Shown: positions 43,015-51,515 of the stretch, piece after piece
Layout of the letters: every line of letters starts with the position of its first letter
Numbering within the stretch: position 1 is the stretch's first letter
Assembly: GCA_020849855.1 (NCBI GenBank)
Contig: JADZFO010000056.1
Coordinates: forward strand, 1-64,000
DNA: 64,000 nt
Direction of reading: 5' to 3'
DNA from: a bacterium
Lineage (GTDB): Bacteria; 4484-113; JAFGCY01
The notes under the pieces: model-generated
Seen by the model: the letters and a program-made list of their open reading frames with translations, nothing else
Databases searched by the model: none
What the model was told of the DNA's origin: nothing
Translations under genes and position numbers: made by a program

Positions 43015-44841
43015 ATGTCGGATGAGATTCAGCAGGGGCCGGGCAGCGCTGGCGCTGGTGACAGTGTTGAGCGCCTGCGCGGGCTGTATGAGCAATGGCG
43101 CGGCGCGGGCGGTGCCTATGGCCGCGCGGTGGCGAAGAACCCCGAACGCGAAAGCGCCTTCCGCAGCACCAGCGGCTTTGAGTTCAGCGAGCTCGCCGGG
43201 CCGTGGACGGGCTCTTTAGGGGCCGCAGATATGCGGCCCGATTCTGTAGGGGCGAGTCTTGACTCGCCCTCTTCTGGTCACACAGACATAGGGAAGGCGG
43301 GTCAAGACCCGCCACTACAGTACGAAGCCCAGCTCGGCTTTCCCGGCGAGTATCCCTTCACCCGCGGTGTGCAGCCGAACATGTACCGCGGGCGCTTCTG
43401 GACCATGCGCCAGTACGCCGGCTTCTCGACCGCCGAGGAGACCAACGCGCGCTATCATTTCCTGCTGAAAAGCGGCCAGACCGGCCTCTCGGTGGCCTTC
43501 GACCTGCCGACCCAGATGGGCTATGACTCCAGCCACAGCGTGGCGTTGGGCGAGGTGGGCAAGGTCGGCGTGGCGATCGACACCGTCGAGGACATGCGCA
43601 CCCTGTTCAAGGGCATCCAGCTAGCGGATGTGACCACCAGCATGACGATTAACGCTCCTGCGGTGATCCTGCTATTGATGTACCAGCTTGTCGGCGAGGA
43701 GCAGGGCGCGAAGCCGGCCCAGCTGGGCGGCACGATCCAGAACGACATCCTCAAGGAGTACATGGCCCGCGGGACCTATATCTTCCCTCCGGCGCCGAGC
43801 ATGCGCCTGACGGTGGACAGCTTCCGCTACTGCAGCGAGGTAATGCCCGAGTGGAACATGATCTCGATCTCCGGCTATCACATCCGGGAGGCCGGCTGCT
43901 CCGCCGCGCAGGAGATCGCCTTTACCCTGGCCGACGGCATTGAGTATGCGCAGCAGGCGCTGGACGCCGGGCTGGATGTAGACGCCTTCGCCGGGCGCCT
44001 GAGCTTCTTCTTCAACGCGCATAACAACTTCCTCGAGGAAGTGGCGAAGTTCCGCGCGGCGCGGCGGCTGTGGGCGCGGATCATGCGCGAGCGCTTCAAA
44101 GCCAAGAGCCCGCGCTCCTGGATGCTGCGCTTCCACACCCAGACCGCCGGCAGCATGCTGACGGCGCAGCAGCCGCACAACAACATTGTGCGCACGGCGC
44201 TGCAGGCCCTGGCCAGTGTGCTGGGCGGCACCCAGAGCCTGCACACCAACGGCTTTGACGAGGCGCTGGCGCTGCCCACCGAGCAGGCGGCGGAGATCGC
44301 CCTGCGGACGCAGCAGATCATCGCTCACGAGAGCGGCGTCTGCGATACGGTCGACCCGCTGGGCGGCAGCTGGTACCTCGAGGACCTGACCGACAAGCTC
44401 GAGGCGGCGGCGCTGGACTACATCCGCAAGATTGACGACATGGGCGGCATGCTGGCGGCGGTCGAGCGCGGCTACCCGCAGGCCGAGATCCAGCAGCAGG
44501 CCTATGACTGGCAGCGCGCAGTCGAGACCGGCCGGCGAGTGATCGTTGGTGTCAACAAGTTCGCGAACCCCGACGAGAAGCCGGTGCCGGTCAACCGCGA
44601 CAACGCCGCCGAGGCCGCCCAGAAGCAGAAGCTGGCGCAGTATCTAGAAAGGCGGGACAGCAGCAGCACGGCTGTGACAGAACGCAATGCCGCCTTGAGC
44701 AAGCTCGGCGAGCTGGCGGCATCCAGCGCGCGCTTTGGCTTCTGCGAGGCGATCCTGGACTGCCTGCGCAGCGGCGCCACCGAGGGCGAGATCGTCACCT
44801 CGATGGAGTCCGTCTGGGGCCGCCACAGGCCGGCGATGTAG
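43015..44841 (+). CDS. methylmalonyl-CoA mutase catalytic (large) subunit, with an in-frame palindromic repeat insert
   Basis: 608 residues covering only the TIM-barrel acyl-CoA-binding part; the B12-binding C-domain of the one-chain enzyme is absent, so a separate cobalamin subunit is needed (split type). Hallmarks: [84 protein letters not shown] and [19 protein letters not shown]. Between the N-terminal linker and [10 protein letters not shown] it has about 35 extra residues (from GSLGAADM to QDPPLQ). These are encoded by three palindromes of the family found between genes elsewhere in the window. It isomerises (R)-methylmalonyl-CoA and succinyl-CoA or a related acyl-CoA. ATG is 7 nt after CATAAT. 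Confidence 0.95.
   Translation: MSDEIQQGPGSAGAGDSVERLRGLYEQWRGAGGAYGRAVAKNPERESAFRSTSGFEFSELAGPWTGSLGAADMRPDSVGASLDSPSSGHTDIGKAGQDPPLQYEAQLGFPGEYPFTRGVQPNMYRGRFWTMRQYAGFSTAEETNARYHFLLKSGQTGLSVAFDLPTQMGYDSSHSVALGEVGKVGVAIDTVEDMRTLFKGIQLADVTTSMTINAPAVILLLMYQLVGEEQGAKPAQLGGTIQNDILKEYMARGTYIFPPAPSMRLTVDSFRYCSEVMPEWNMISISGYHIREAGCSAAQEIAFTLADGIEYAQQALDAGLDVDAFAGRLSFFFNAHNNFLEEVAKFRAARRLWARIMRERFKAKSPRSWMLRFHTQTAGSMLTAQQPHNNIVRTALQALASVLGGTQSLHTNGFDEALALPTEQAAEIALRTQQIIAHESGVCDTVDPLGGSWYLEDLTDKLEAAALDYIRKIDDMGGMLAAVERGYPQAEIQQQAYDWQRAVETGRRVIVGVNKFANPDEKPVPVNRDNAAEAAQKQKLAQYLERRDSSSTAVTERNAALSKLGELAASSARFGFCEAILDCLRSGATEGEIVTSMESVWGRHRPAM
43214..43320. repeat. three-palindrome REP/BIME-like composite inside the mutase gene
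   Basis: Stem 1 GGGCCGCA/TGCGGCCC (43220-43239), stem 2 GGGCGAGTC/GACTCGCCC (43250-43269) introduced by CTGTAG, and stem 3 GGCGGGTC/GACCCGCC (43296-43313) followed by ACTACAG. The outer CTGTAG and CTACAG (43244-43249, 43315-43320) are inverted repeats of each other. The composite is translated in frame without stops. Confidence 0.9.
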
Positions 44842-44919
44842 TTCCCAGCTCAATAACAGCATTACAGTTCAAGCCGCAGCCCGAAGGGCATAGGGAAATC
44901 ACTTGAGCGTGAGAGCAAG

Positions 44920-46489
44920 GTGGATCCAGTCAGACTGCTCGTCCTTATGCATCTGCATCAGCCGGACCTGCGGCCGGCCGGCGGTGGCAGAAGCCTGCTG
45001 CCCTGGGTGCTCCTGCACGCCGCTCGTGGATATCTGGACCTCGCCGAGGCACTGGCGCGCTTCGACCACCTGCACTGGGCCGTCAGCTTCAGCGGCATCC
45101 TGATCGAGCAGCTTGCCCGGCACAGCCGCACCTATCAGCGTGGAGAGCTCGCGCCGGATACCTGGGCAGAGCTCAGCCTTCTCTCGCCGTCCCGCTGGAC
45201 GCCGCAGCAGCGCCAGTTCGCTGTGGCCAGGTTCTTCACGGCAGACCTTGAGAGCATGATCCGGCCGCTTCCGCGCTATGCCGAACTGTATGACAAGCGC
45301 GAGGCTTTCCTGGAAGACCATGCGCCGGGAGACCCGGCGGCGCTGATCGCAGCGGCGGCCTCCTTCAGTGCTGAAGAGCTGCGCGACCTCTGCGTCTGCT
45401 TTAACCTGGCCTGGCTGGGAGCTACAGCACGGCAGGACGGAAAAGTTCAGCGCCTGCTGCAGAAGCCTGGCGGATATACCGCGAGAGACCTGCGCTTTGT
45501 CCTGACATTGCAGGGACGTCTGCTGCGGGAGATCCTGCCACGCTTCAAAAAGCTGGCCGATCTGGGCCGCTGCGAGCTGGGCTTCAGCCCTCTCCACCAT
45601 CCGGTGCTGCCTCTGATAAGCGATCTGCGCAAGCACCTCGACCGCGAGGCGGCTGGTCAGCTACCAGATTTCAGGCAGCCTGAGCACCTCCTGGAACAGA
45701 TCCGGCTGGGGTCTATGGCCTTCCAACGCGCCTTTGGCCGGCCGCCAGCCGGGTGCTGGCCCGCTGGCGGAATGCTCTGCGAAGACTCGCTCAGCTACCT
45801 GGCCAGTGCCGGCATGGACTGGTGCGTGGCCGATCAGAGCTGCCTGCCGGCGCAGAGCCGCCGCCCGCTGTCGCACGTCCAGCCCTGGTTCGCCGAGCGC
45901 AATGACTGGCCGGTAACGGTCTTTTTTTTGTGATCGCCGCCTGTCAAAGCAGCTTGCGCATGGCTACAGCAGCTGGGACCCAGCTGAAGCCGCGGCGCAT
46001 TTCACACACACAGCAGTGCAACTGGGCCGCGAGGGCGGGGCGAAATTTCCGGTCGTCACGCTGGCGCTCCCAGGCGAGACGGCTTTTCAAGGTTGCCGGG
46101 GCGGGGCGGCCAGGATGCTGCAGGAGCTTGAGCTGGCCTTTGCCGCGCAGACGGAGCTGGAGCTATGGCAGCCCCTTGAGCTGTCGACCCGGGAACAGTG
46201 GCCGCAGCTCAGGAAGATCAAACCGGGCTCAGTCGAGGGCGTCAGCGCAATGGCTGAATGGACCACCGGCACGCTGACCCACGACCGCTGGCAACGCCTG
46301 GCTGAGGCCTGCGGGCAGTGCGCGGCCCACATGGACAAAGATGCAGTGCGCCATGAGCTGCTGGCGGCTGAGGCGAGCGACTGGCTTGGACCTGCTGCTT
46401 CGAGCATCTCATGCCAGGATCAAGCAGTCTGTGAACAGCTCTTCACAGCCCGGCTGGAAGCGGCGCAGCGGGCCTGCGGCAAAGACTAA
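44920..46489 (+). pseudogene. GH57-like (alpha-amylase family) gene, frameshifted and lacking catalytic residues
   Basis: The first part (44920-45933, GTG start, 337 codons) has GH57 landmarks: VLMHLHQPD, HWAVSFSG, the CELGFSPLHHPVLPL motif and GMDWCVADQ. The nucleophile motif that normally reads W-P-S/A-E is WPAGG, so the Glu is absent. At a run of eight T (45922-45929) the frame hits TGA; removing one T restores VFFCDRRLSKQLAHGYSSWDP and an open frame to 46489. In that half the usual DGEN acid/base region reads LALPGETAF, with Asp replaced. Together about 520 codons. It could be a decaying gene, a pseudoenzyme expressed by slippage at the T-run, or carry a sequencing error; the missing residues argue against an active amylase. 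Confidence 0.7.
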
Positions 46490-46535
46490 CAGGATTGCTG
46501 TTGCCGGGGCAGATTTCGGATCCCTGGTAGCGGAA

Positions 46536-46584
46536 GGCGCAGCCCGAAAAGGCTGCGCCAGGCAGGTGGCCGCCGCAGCGGCCA
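46536..46584. terminator. two hairpins between convergent genes
   Basis: A 9-bp stem GGCGCAGCC/GGCTGCGCC (46536-46559) and a 7-bp stem TGGCCGC/GCGGCCA (46567-46584). They lie between the GH57-like gene and the small-protein gene on the other strand. Neither has a clear T-run. Confidence 0.5.
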
Positions 46585-46605
46585 AAAGGGGTGGTGGGAA
46601 GTTGA

Positions 46606-47007
46606 TTACTTGTTCAGCAGCGAGTCGCGCTGGCGCTCGATGCGCCCCATCTTGTCCAGCTCGTCGATGCGCTGGTCGACCTTGCTGCGCAGCGCCTGTG
46701 CGCTTCTGTGCTCCCGCTCGTACTGCTCGGTGTTCTCGCGGGCGTCTTCGGCCCAGCGCTTGAACTGCCAGCGCACGTCTTCGTAGAGCTGTTCAATCTC
46801 GGCACCGGTGCGCTTGAAGAAGTCAATGATCTTCGCGTCAACCTCGTCAACCTTGGCGTTCCAGCGCTCGGTCCAGTCGATGCCGTCGTTGGAGTTGTCG
46901 CGATAATCCCTGGCCAGACTCTCGTCGCGAATCTCCGCACGCAGGCGCTCAGCTTCCATGCGCTCACGTTCCTGCTCCATGCTTTCATACCTTGTTGAAT
47001 CAGCCAT
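46606..47007 (-). CDS. small helical protein, family A (member 2)
   Basis: 133 residues from ATG 47007 (GGGAG 6 nt upstream; the ATG two codons earlier is too close). Highly charged, helical, no signal peptide. Core: WNAKVDEVDAKIIDFFKRTG, then a long Glu/Arg helix, then DQRIDELDKMGRIERQR at the C-terminus. The opening (W-x-x-K/R-x-D/E-E-(V/L)-D) and the closing RIDxLxxxG(R/K)I motif are shared with the proteins at 47193 and 50557. I do not recognise a published family. Confidence 0.7.
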   Translation of the reverse strand: MADSTRYESMEQERERMEAERLRAEIRDESLARDYRDNSNDGIDWTERWNAKVDEVDAKIIDFFKRTGAEIEQLYEDVRWQFKRWAEDARENTEQYEREHRSAQALRSKVDQRIDELDKMGRIERQRDSLLNK

Positions 47008-47134
47008 ATACATCTCCCGGCTGTCATGCAGCCAGTGGCAGGCATCACCTGCCCCGCACTTTCACGCGGGCTGTTTCAGACAAGCCAGGATGCAGCAAGG
47101 TTCCTTCGGAGGGAGAAGCTCAGCAGAAATCGCG

Positions 47135-47163
47135 GAAAGAAAAGGGGCGTCAGCTGACGCCCC
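47135..47163 (-). terminator. Rho-independent terminator
   Basis: A perfect 20-bp palindrome (GGGGCGTCAG and complement, 47144-47163). On the minus strand it is followed by TTTTCTTT, terminating the small-protein gene at 47193-47489 before the next one. Confidence 0.85.
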
Positions 47164-47192
47164 TGCACAATCAGGTTGGTACCAGGCGCAAC

Positions 47193-47489
47193 TTAGCCAG
47201 CGGCCTGGTTGTCGTCGTCCTTCTTGATCTTGCCCAGCGCCATCAGGGCGTCAATGCGCTGCTGCACCGCGGCGCGGAAGGCCTTTTCCTTTTCACCGCC
47301 CTCGTCGTACTCCAGGTAGTGGCCGTCGCCATCGCGGTCCAGCCAGCCCTTGACCTTGCCCTTGACGCTGTCGAAGACATCTTCACTCTTCTTGCCGGCG
47401 TCCTTGAAGAAGGCCACAATGTCGTCATCCAGCTCTTCGGCCTTATCCTTGATCTTGTCCCACCATTCGGGTGTCCTGTTCTCGGTCAT
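47193..47489 (-). CDS. small helical protein, family A (member 1)
   Basis: 98 residues from ATG 47489, with GGAGG 6 nt upstream; an earlier in-frame ATG (47504) lies at the wrong side of this site. Sequence: WWDKIKDKAEELDDDIVAFF, an acidic middle with a calcium-loop-like DRDGDGHYLEYDEG, and QQRIDALMALGKIKKDD at the end. Shares the start and end motifs of the 46606 and 50557 proteins. No signal peptide or span, probably cytoplasmic. Ends before a strong terminator, so it is its own transcription unit. Confidence 0.75.
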   Translation of the reverse strand: MTENRTPEWWDKIKDKAEELDDDIVAFFKDAGKKSEDVFDSVKGKVKGWLDRDGDGHYLEYDEGGEKEKAFRAAVQQRIDALMALGKIKKDDDNQAAG

Positions 47490-47680
47490 CTTCCGCCTCC
47501 ACATATTGTTTTCAGCGCTGTGCGCGGGCGGATATTAGCACGCGCCTCGTCGACAGGCGGATTCTGCTCTCCAAAGAATCTTCAAACTTACTTCAATAGC
47601 ACCGCAAAGCGCAGGCTGCCGGGCGCTGGTATCAGTCTGCACGTGGCAGGACCGCCGCGAATCAGTCTGGGAGTAAGAAC

Positions 47681-48622
47681 ATGAACCGCAGCATTCTGCA
47701 TCCTTTTAGTACCGCAGTACTTAGCGCGGCCGTAGTCGGCGCCAGCTTCCTGAGCAGCCCCGCCTATGCCGATGACATCGTTGAAACAGCAGTCAGCGCC
47801 GGCAGCTTCAACACCCTGGTGGCAGCCGTGCAGGCCGCGGGCCTCGTTGAAGCCCTGCAGGGTGAGGGGCCGATCACGGTCTTCGCGCCCAGCGACGAAG
47901 CCTTCGCCAAGCTGCCCGCCGGCACTGTCGAAGATCTGTTGAAGCCCGAGAACCGCGACAAGCTGACCAGCATCCTGCTGTTCCATGTGGTCCCGGGCCA
48001 GGTTATGGCCGCGGATGCCGTCAAGCTGAGCTCCGCCCCGACCCTGCTGGGACAGGATGCGCCCCTGGTCAAGCAGGGCTCCTCGCTGAGCATCGGCGGG
48101 GCCAAGATCGTTGCCACCGATATCAAGTGCGACAACGGCGTGATTCACGTGATTGACTCGGTGATCATTCCGCAGAACTTGGCCCAGGTGGCCAGCGGCG
48201 CGGGCCAGTTCAACACCCTGCTGGCGGCGGCCAAGGCCGCGGGCCTGGTTGACACGCTTAGTAACGGCGGCCCCTTCACGATCTTTGCGCCCAGCGACAG
48301 CGCCTTCAGCAAGCTGCCCGCCGGCACGGTGGAGTCCCTGCTCAAGCCCGAGAACCGCGAGCAGCTCAAGTCGATCCTGCTTTACCACGTCGTCCCGGGC
48401 CGCCTGAAGGCCGCCGATGTGGTCAAGCTCAGCCGGGCCGGCAGCGCCAGCGGCCAGTCCCTGAGCATCTCAACTGCCTCCGGTGTGATGGTCAACGATG
48501 CGAATGTCGTGGCCACTGACATTGAGGCCCTTAACGGAGTTATCCACGTCATCGATTCCGTCCTGCTTCCCCCTGCGGCCGGCGAGGCCAGCTCCGCCCA
48601 CGCGGGCAGCTGTGCCCATTAG
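47681..48622 (+). CDS. secreted protein with two FAS1 (fasciclin) domains
   Basis: 313 residues. Signal peptide cleaved near SSPAYA-DD (~residue 30). Two FAS1 domains at about 33-165 and 167-300, each with the H1 motif [17 protein letters not shown] / [34 protein letters not shown] / [17 protein letters not shown] and the H2 motif [10 protein letters not shown] / [15 protein letters not shown]1 proteins mediate adhesion, binding matrix or other cells. The protein is exported but has no lipobox or other anchor, ending in a His/Cys tail. GGGAG 7 nt before ATG; a GC hairpin terminator follows. Confidence 0.95.
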   Translation: MNRSILHPFSTAVLSAAVVGASFLSSPAYADDIVETAVSAGSFNTLVAAVQAAGLVEALQGEGPITVFAPSDEAFAKLPAGTVEDLLKPENRDKLTSILLFHVVPGQVMAADAVKLSSAPTLLGQDAPLVKQGSSLSIGGAKIVATDIKCDNGVIHVIDSVIIPQNLAQVASGAGQFNTLLAAAKAAGLVDTLSNGGPFTIFAPSDSAFSKLPAGTVESLLKPENREQLKSILLYHVVPGRLKAADVVKLSRAGSASGQSLSISTASGVMVNDANVVATDIEALNGVIHVIDSVLLPPAAGEASSAHAGSCAH

Positions 48623-48633
48623 GCCCGGCCGGG

Positions 48634-48667
48634 CCGCGCCGGGAGAGTCGCAGCTTTCCCGGCGCGG
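48634..48667 (+). terminator. GC hairpin after FAS1 gene
   Basis: An 11-bp perfect stem CCGCGCCGGGA/TCCCGGCGCGG with 12-nt loop, 12 nt after the FAS1 stop. T-run absent. Confidence 0.55.
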
Positions 48668-48701
48668 CGCAGTCAGCTCCGCCACGCCGGCCGTCTTAAG
48701 C

Positions 48702-48707
48702 TATAAG
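48702..48707 (+). promoter_or_regulatory. -10 box, leaderless start of response regulator
   Basis: TATAAG, 6-nt spacer ACTGCC, ATG 48714; no SD. Confidence 0.4.
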
Positions 48708-48713
48708 ACTGCC

Positions 48714-49430
48714 ATGCCGGGGCTGGCGCGTATAGTTGTGATCGAAGACGAGGCGGATATCGCAGAGATCATCCGCCTGAACCTCGCGGCCGAAGGCTAC
48801 GAGGTGCAGAGCTTCAGCAGCGGGCGCGAGGGCCTCAGTGCCGTGACAGCGGCGCCGCCGGACCTGGTGCTGCTGGATCTGATGCTGCCGGAGATGGATG
48901 GCCTGGATGTCTGCCGGGCGATCAAAGCAGACCCGGGCGCCGCCGATGTGCCCGTGCTGATCGTCTCGGCGAAGGGCAAGGAGAGCGACGTGGTGCTGGG
49001 CCTTGGCCTGGGCGCTGACGACTACATCCCCAAGCCCTTTCGCGTTGGCGAGCTGGTGGCGCGGGTCAAGGCGGCGCTGCGGCGCGGCAGCCGCAGGTCA
49101 ATCCCGGCTGAGCCCCGCCTGAGCTATGGGCAACTAGAGCTGCGCCCGGATGCCTTCAGTGCAACTCTGGACGGCGAACCGCTGGTACTCACCGCCACCG
49201 AGTTCAGGCTGCTCAGCCTGCTCGCGGCCCGGCCAGGCAAGGTCTTCAGCCGTCAGCAGCTGATGGACAAGTGCATCGGCGAAGACGTTCTGGTAAGCGA
49301 GCGGACCATCGACACGCACCTGGGCGCGGTGCGCCGCAAGCTGGGACGCCTGCGCGGGATGATCTGCACAGTCTGGGGCGTGGGCTACCGCTTTGACCCT
49401 GAGGCCGCAGAGGAAGCTGATGAAGCCTGA
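48714..49430 (+). CDS. OmpR/PhoB-family response regulator
   Basis: 238 residues. Receiver domain at 5-125: acidic pair E11/D12, phospho-acceptor D55 in LVLLDLMLPEMDG, K near 105 in ADDYIPKPF. Winged-helix DNA-binding domain ~140-230 with TATEFRLLSLLAARPG and the recognition helix VSERTIDTHLGAVRRKLG. Start MPGLARIVV is just after TATAAG. It overlaps the kinase start by 11 nt and is the first gene of the pair, so the two form a light- or redox-responsive two-component system. Its targets are unknown; genes nearby include the FAS1 protein. Confidence 0.95.
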   Translation: MPGLARIVVIEDEADIAEIIRLNLAAEGYEVQSFSSGREGLSAVTAAPPDLVLLDLMLPEMDGLDVCRAIKADPGAADVPVLIVSAKGKESDVVLGLGLGADDYIPKPFRVGELVARVKAALRRGSRRSIPAEPRLSYGQLELRPDAFSATLDGEPLVLTATEFRLLSLLAARPGKVFSRQQLMDKCIGEDVLVSERTIDTHLGAVRRKLGRLRGMICTVWGVGYRFDPEAAEEADEA

Positions 49431-50475
49431 GCTGCCGGATCTTGAGCATCTACTGGGCTCGGTGGCCGAGGGCATCACCGTTTCCGACCCGCGCCAGCCC
49501 GACATGCCCCTGATCTATGCTAATGCCGGCTTCCTGAAAATGACCGGCTACAGCGAAGCAGAGGTGCTGGGCCGCAACTGCCGCTTCCTGCAGGGGCCGG
49601 GCAGCAGCCGTGCGGCGGCCCAGCTTATCCGCAGCGCCATCGAGAACCGCCTGCCCCTGGTGACGGAGATCCTGAACTACCGCAAGGACGGCACCGCCTT
49701 CTGGAACCAGCTCTCGCTGACGCCGGTGCTCGCCGCGGATGGCAGCCTGAAGTACTACGTCGGCGTGCAGCTGGATGTGAGCCAGCGCAAGCAGCTGGAG
49801 CAGATGCAGCGCGACTTTCTGGACAACGCGGCCCACGAATTTAAGACGCCGCTGACCATCATTACTGGGGTGGCCGAAACTCTCCAGCGCCAGCCGCATC
49901 TGGATGAGGCTACACGGCGTTCACTGCTGGAGCGCTTGCACTGGCAGGCCCAGCGCCTGAGCAGTCTGGTCAGCGGCCTTTTGGAGCTTTCGGCGGCCGA
50001 GGCGCTGGCCGAGCGCAGCTTCAGCCCTGTGCTGCTGCAAAGCTGCGCCTGCGAAGCGCTGCGCCTTGCGGCGCCACTTGCCGAGCTGGCGCGTGTGCGG
50101 CTGACTGAGCAACTGGAGAGCGAACCGCTGCAGGTCTATGGCGACCGGCCGGCACTGCTGGGCTTGCTGGGCAACCTGCTGAGTAATGCTGTCCGGCACA
50201 GCCCGGAAGGCGGCGAAGTGCAGCTGCGGCTCAGGCGCGACGCGGACAGCGCGGTGCTGGCAGTGCGGGACAGCGGCCCGGGTATAGCCCAGGACCAGCT
50301 GGAGCGGATCTTTGAGCGCTTTTACAGCGTCGACCGCTCACGCAGCAGCAGCGCGGGAAGTGGCCTGGGCCTGGCCATCGTGCGCCGGGTGGCGGATGCG
50401 CACGGCGGCCACGTGCACGTGGAAAGCCGGCCGGGTCAGGGCAGCACTTTCAGTGTGCGCCTGCCGCTGATCTAG
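49420..50475 (+). CDS. LOV-domain sensor histidine kinase (blue-light type)
   Basis: 351 residues from ATG 49420, overlapping the regulator stop, with GAGG 6 nt upstream. Residues ~12-125 are a PAS/LOV domain carrying the full flavin-binding signature GRNCRFLQ with photoactive Cys54. Residues ~125-190 are HisKA with the H-box NAAHEFKTPL (H139), and ~235-351 the HATPase_c with NLLSNAVRHSPEGG (N), DSGPGIA (G1), IFERFY (F) and SGLGLAIV (G2). No membrane span: it is cytoplasmic. Expected to bind FMN and signal to the upstream response regulator in response to blue light. Confidence 0.95.
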   Translation: MKPELPDLEHLLGSVAEGITVSDPRQPDMPLIYANAGFLKMTGYSEAEVLGRNCRFLQGPGSSRAAAQLIRSAIENRLPLVTEILNYRKDGTAFWNQLSLTPVLAADGSLKYYVGVQLDVSQRKQLEQMQRDFLDNAAHEFKTPLTIITGVAETLQRQPHLDEATRRSLLERLHWQAQRLSSLVSGLLELSAAEALAERSFSPVLLQSCACEALRLAAPLAELARVRLTEQLESEPLQVYGDRPALLGLLGNLLSNAVRHSPEGGEVQLRLRRDADSAVLAVRDSGPGIAQDQLERIFERFYSVDRSRSSSAGSGLGLAIVRRVADAHGGHVHVESRPGQGSTFSVRLPLI

Positions 50476-50556
50476 GCCGGCAGGCGGCACCGCTCAGACC
50501 GGGCCTGCCGCAGTGCCGCCCGCCATCACCAACTACTTCTCACGGCCCCGGGGCCA

Positions 50557-50838
50557 TCAACCGGTCCTGCTGGGCGTGAACTCAGGCTTGATGCGGCCGG
50601 AACGCTGCAGGGCGTCAATGCGCTCCTGGACCTTCTGCTGGAACTCGGCGTTGTTGGCCAGGTTCGGGTCGTTTGCTCCTTCCTGCTGCAGGTAGTTGTT
50701 CAGCTTGGTGCCGATCTTGCTTGTCACTTCGCCAAGCTTCTGATTGGGCTTGCTGCAGCAGTCAACGATGTGCTGATCAATCTCGTCAGCACGGCTGTCC
50801 CATGCTTGCTGCCACTGGGGATACATCTTCTGCGGCAT
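50557..50838 (-). CDS. small helical protein, family A (member 3)
   Basis: 93 residues from ATG 50838, fixed by AGGAGG 6 nt upstream; a longer frame to 50895 has no site. MPQKMYPQWQQAWDSRADEI, then a Cys pair (VDCCSKP), and QERIDALQRSGRIKPEF at the C-terminus. Shares W-x-x-(K/R)-x-(D/E)-E(V/I/L)D start and RIDxLxxxG(R/K)I end with the 46606 and 47193 proteins. Predicted helical and soluble. Convergent with the LOV kinase. Confidence 0.72.
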   Translation of the reverse strand: MPQKMYPQWQQAWDSRADEIDQHIVDCCSKPNQKLGEVTSKIGTKLNNYLQQEGANDPNLANNAEFQQKVQERIDALQRSGRIKPEFTPSRTG

Positions 50839-50876
50839 CTTGAACCTCCTGGGTTGAAGGCGCCAGCGCAGCTTGT

Positions 50877-50888
50877 GAAACCGGTTTC
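50877..50888. promoter_or_regulatory. 12-bp perfect palindrome, possible operator
   Basis: GAAACCGGTTTC lies 39 bp upstream of the small-protein gene at 50557-50838. Its symmetry and place suit a repressor site, but there is no second copy in the window. Confidence 0.3.
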
Positions 50889-51052
50889 GATGCACTGCCT
50901 ACATGCACTTGGCACACGGAGTCCTGGCGTCGTGCTGAGTCAGACTGCGGCAGAGGCGGTTTGTTTGCACTTGCACAGAGAGTCAGGTGACCGCTGTGGT
51001 CGAGCATGACTGTAGCCATCGGGCTGACCTCAGCGAGGCCGTTTAAGGCCCT

Positions 51053-51409
51053 TTAGCTGTGATGTTTCTCTTCCCAGATGATGATGCAGGCGTCGGCCAT
51101 GTCGTTGCCGGGCATGCCGAAGTGGCGCTTCCACATTGCGCGGAAGTCAGCTTCGGCCGCCGGCCAGCCGGCCATCCATTCTTTGAAGGCCTCCCAGCGG
51201 AACAGACCGGGGATCTCGACCTCGCCGGTGCGGTAATCCCAGAGCTGCTCCCAGGCCATCGGCACGATCGCGCCAGGCCGGACCAGCGGCGTGCCTTTGA
51301 GGAAGTCAACGAGGGCCTCGCGGGGTGGGGTGTCCTCGCCGCGCACAATGGCCACGCCAGTGCCCTTGTCCATGGCGTAGTAGATCGGGTCGATGTCGCG
51401 GACTTCCAC
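51053..51409 (-). CDS. hypothetical Trp-rich protein
   Basis: 118 residues from GTG 51409 (TACAAT 7 nt upstream). Rich in Trp and acidic residues (MAWEQLWDYRTGEV, FRWEAFKEWMAGWPAAEADF, FRAMWKRHFG) with no signal or span. I do not recognise the family. It stands alone on its strand between the small-protein and the tandem repeat-protein genes. Confidence 0.65.
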   Translation of the reverse strand: MEVRDIDPIYYAMDKGTGVAIVRGEDTPPREALVDFLKGTPLVRPGAIVPMAWEQLWDYRTGEVEIPGLFRWEAFKEWMAGWPAAEADFRAMWKRHFGMPGNDMADACIIIWEEKHHS

Positions 51410-51416
51410 GGCAGGG

Positions 51417-51422
51417 ATTGTA
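51417..51422 (-). promoter_or_regulatory. -10 box of hypothetical gene formed by a repeat end
   Basis: TACAAT, 7-nt spacer CCCTGCC, GTG 51409. TACA is the terminus of the adjoining palindromic element. Confidence 0.45.
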
Positions 51423-51503
51423 GCGGCGGGGCCGTTAACGGGTGCAGGTCAGGCGGATCGTCGACCGCTACAGACTAAGACGGGCGGGGACTAAGCCCCG
51501 CCC
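51419..51503. repeat. REP-like element plus palindrome
   Basis: TGTAGCGG (51419-51426) and CCGCTACA (51465-51472) are inverted ends of one element. Just beyond is an 8-bp stem GGGCGGGG/CCCCGCCC (51482-51503). Located downstream of the repeat-protein genes and upstream of the hypothetical gene. Confidence 0.7.
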
Positions 51504-51515
51504 TGCAAAATCGGC

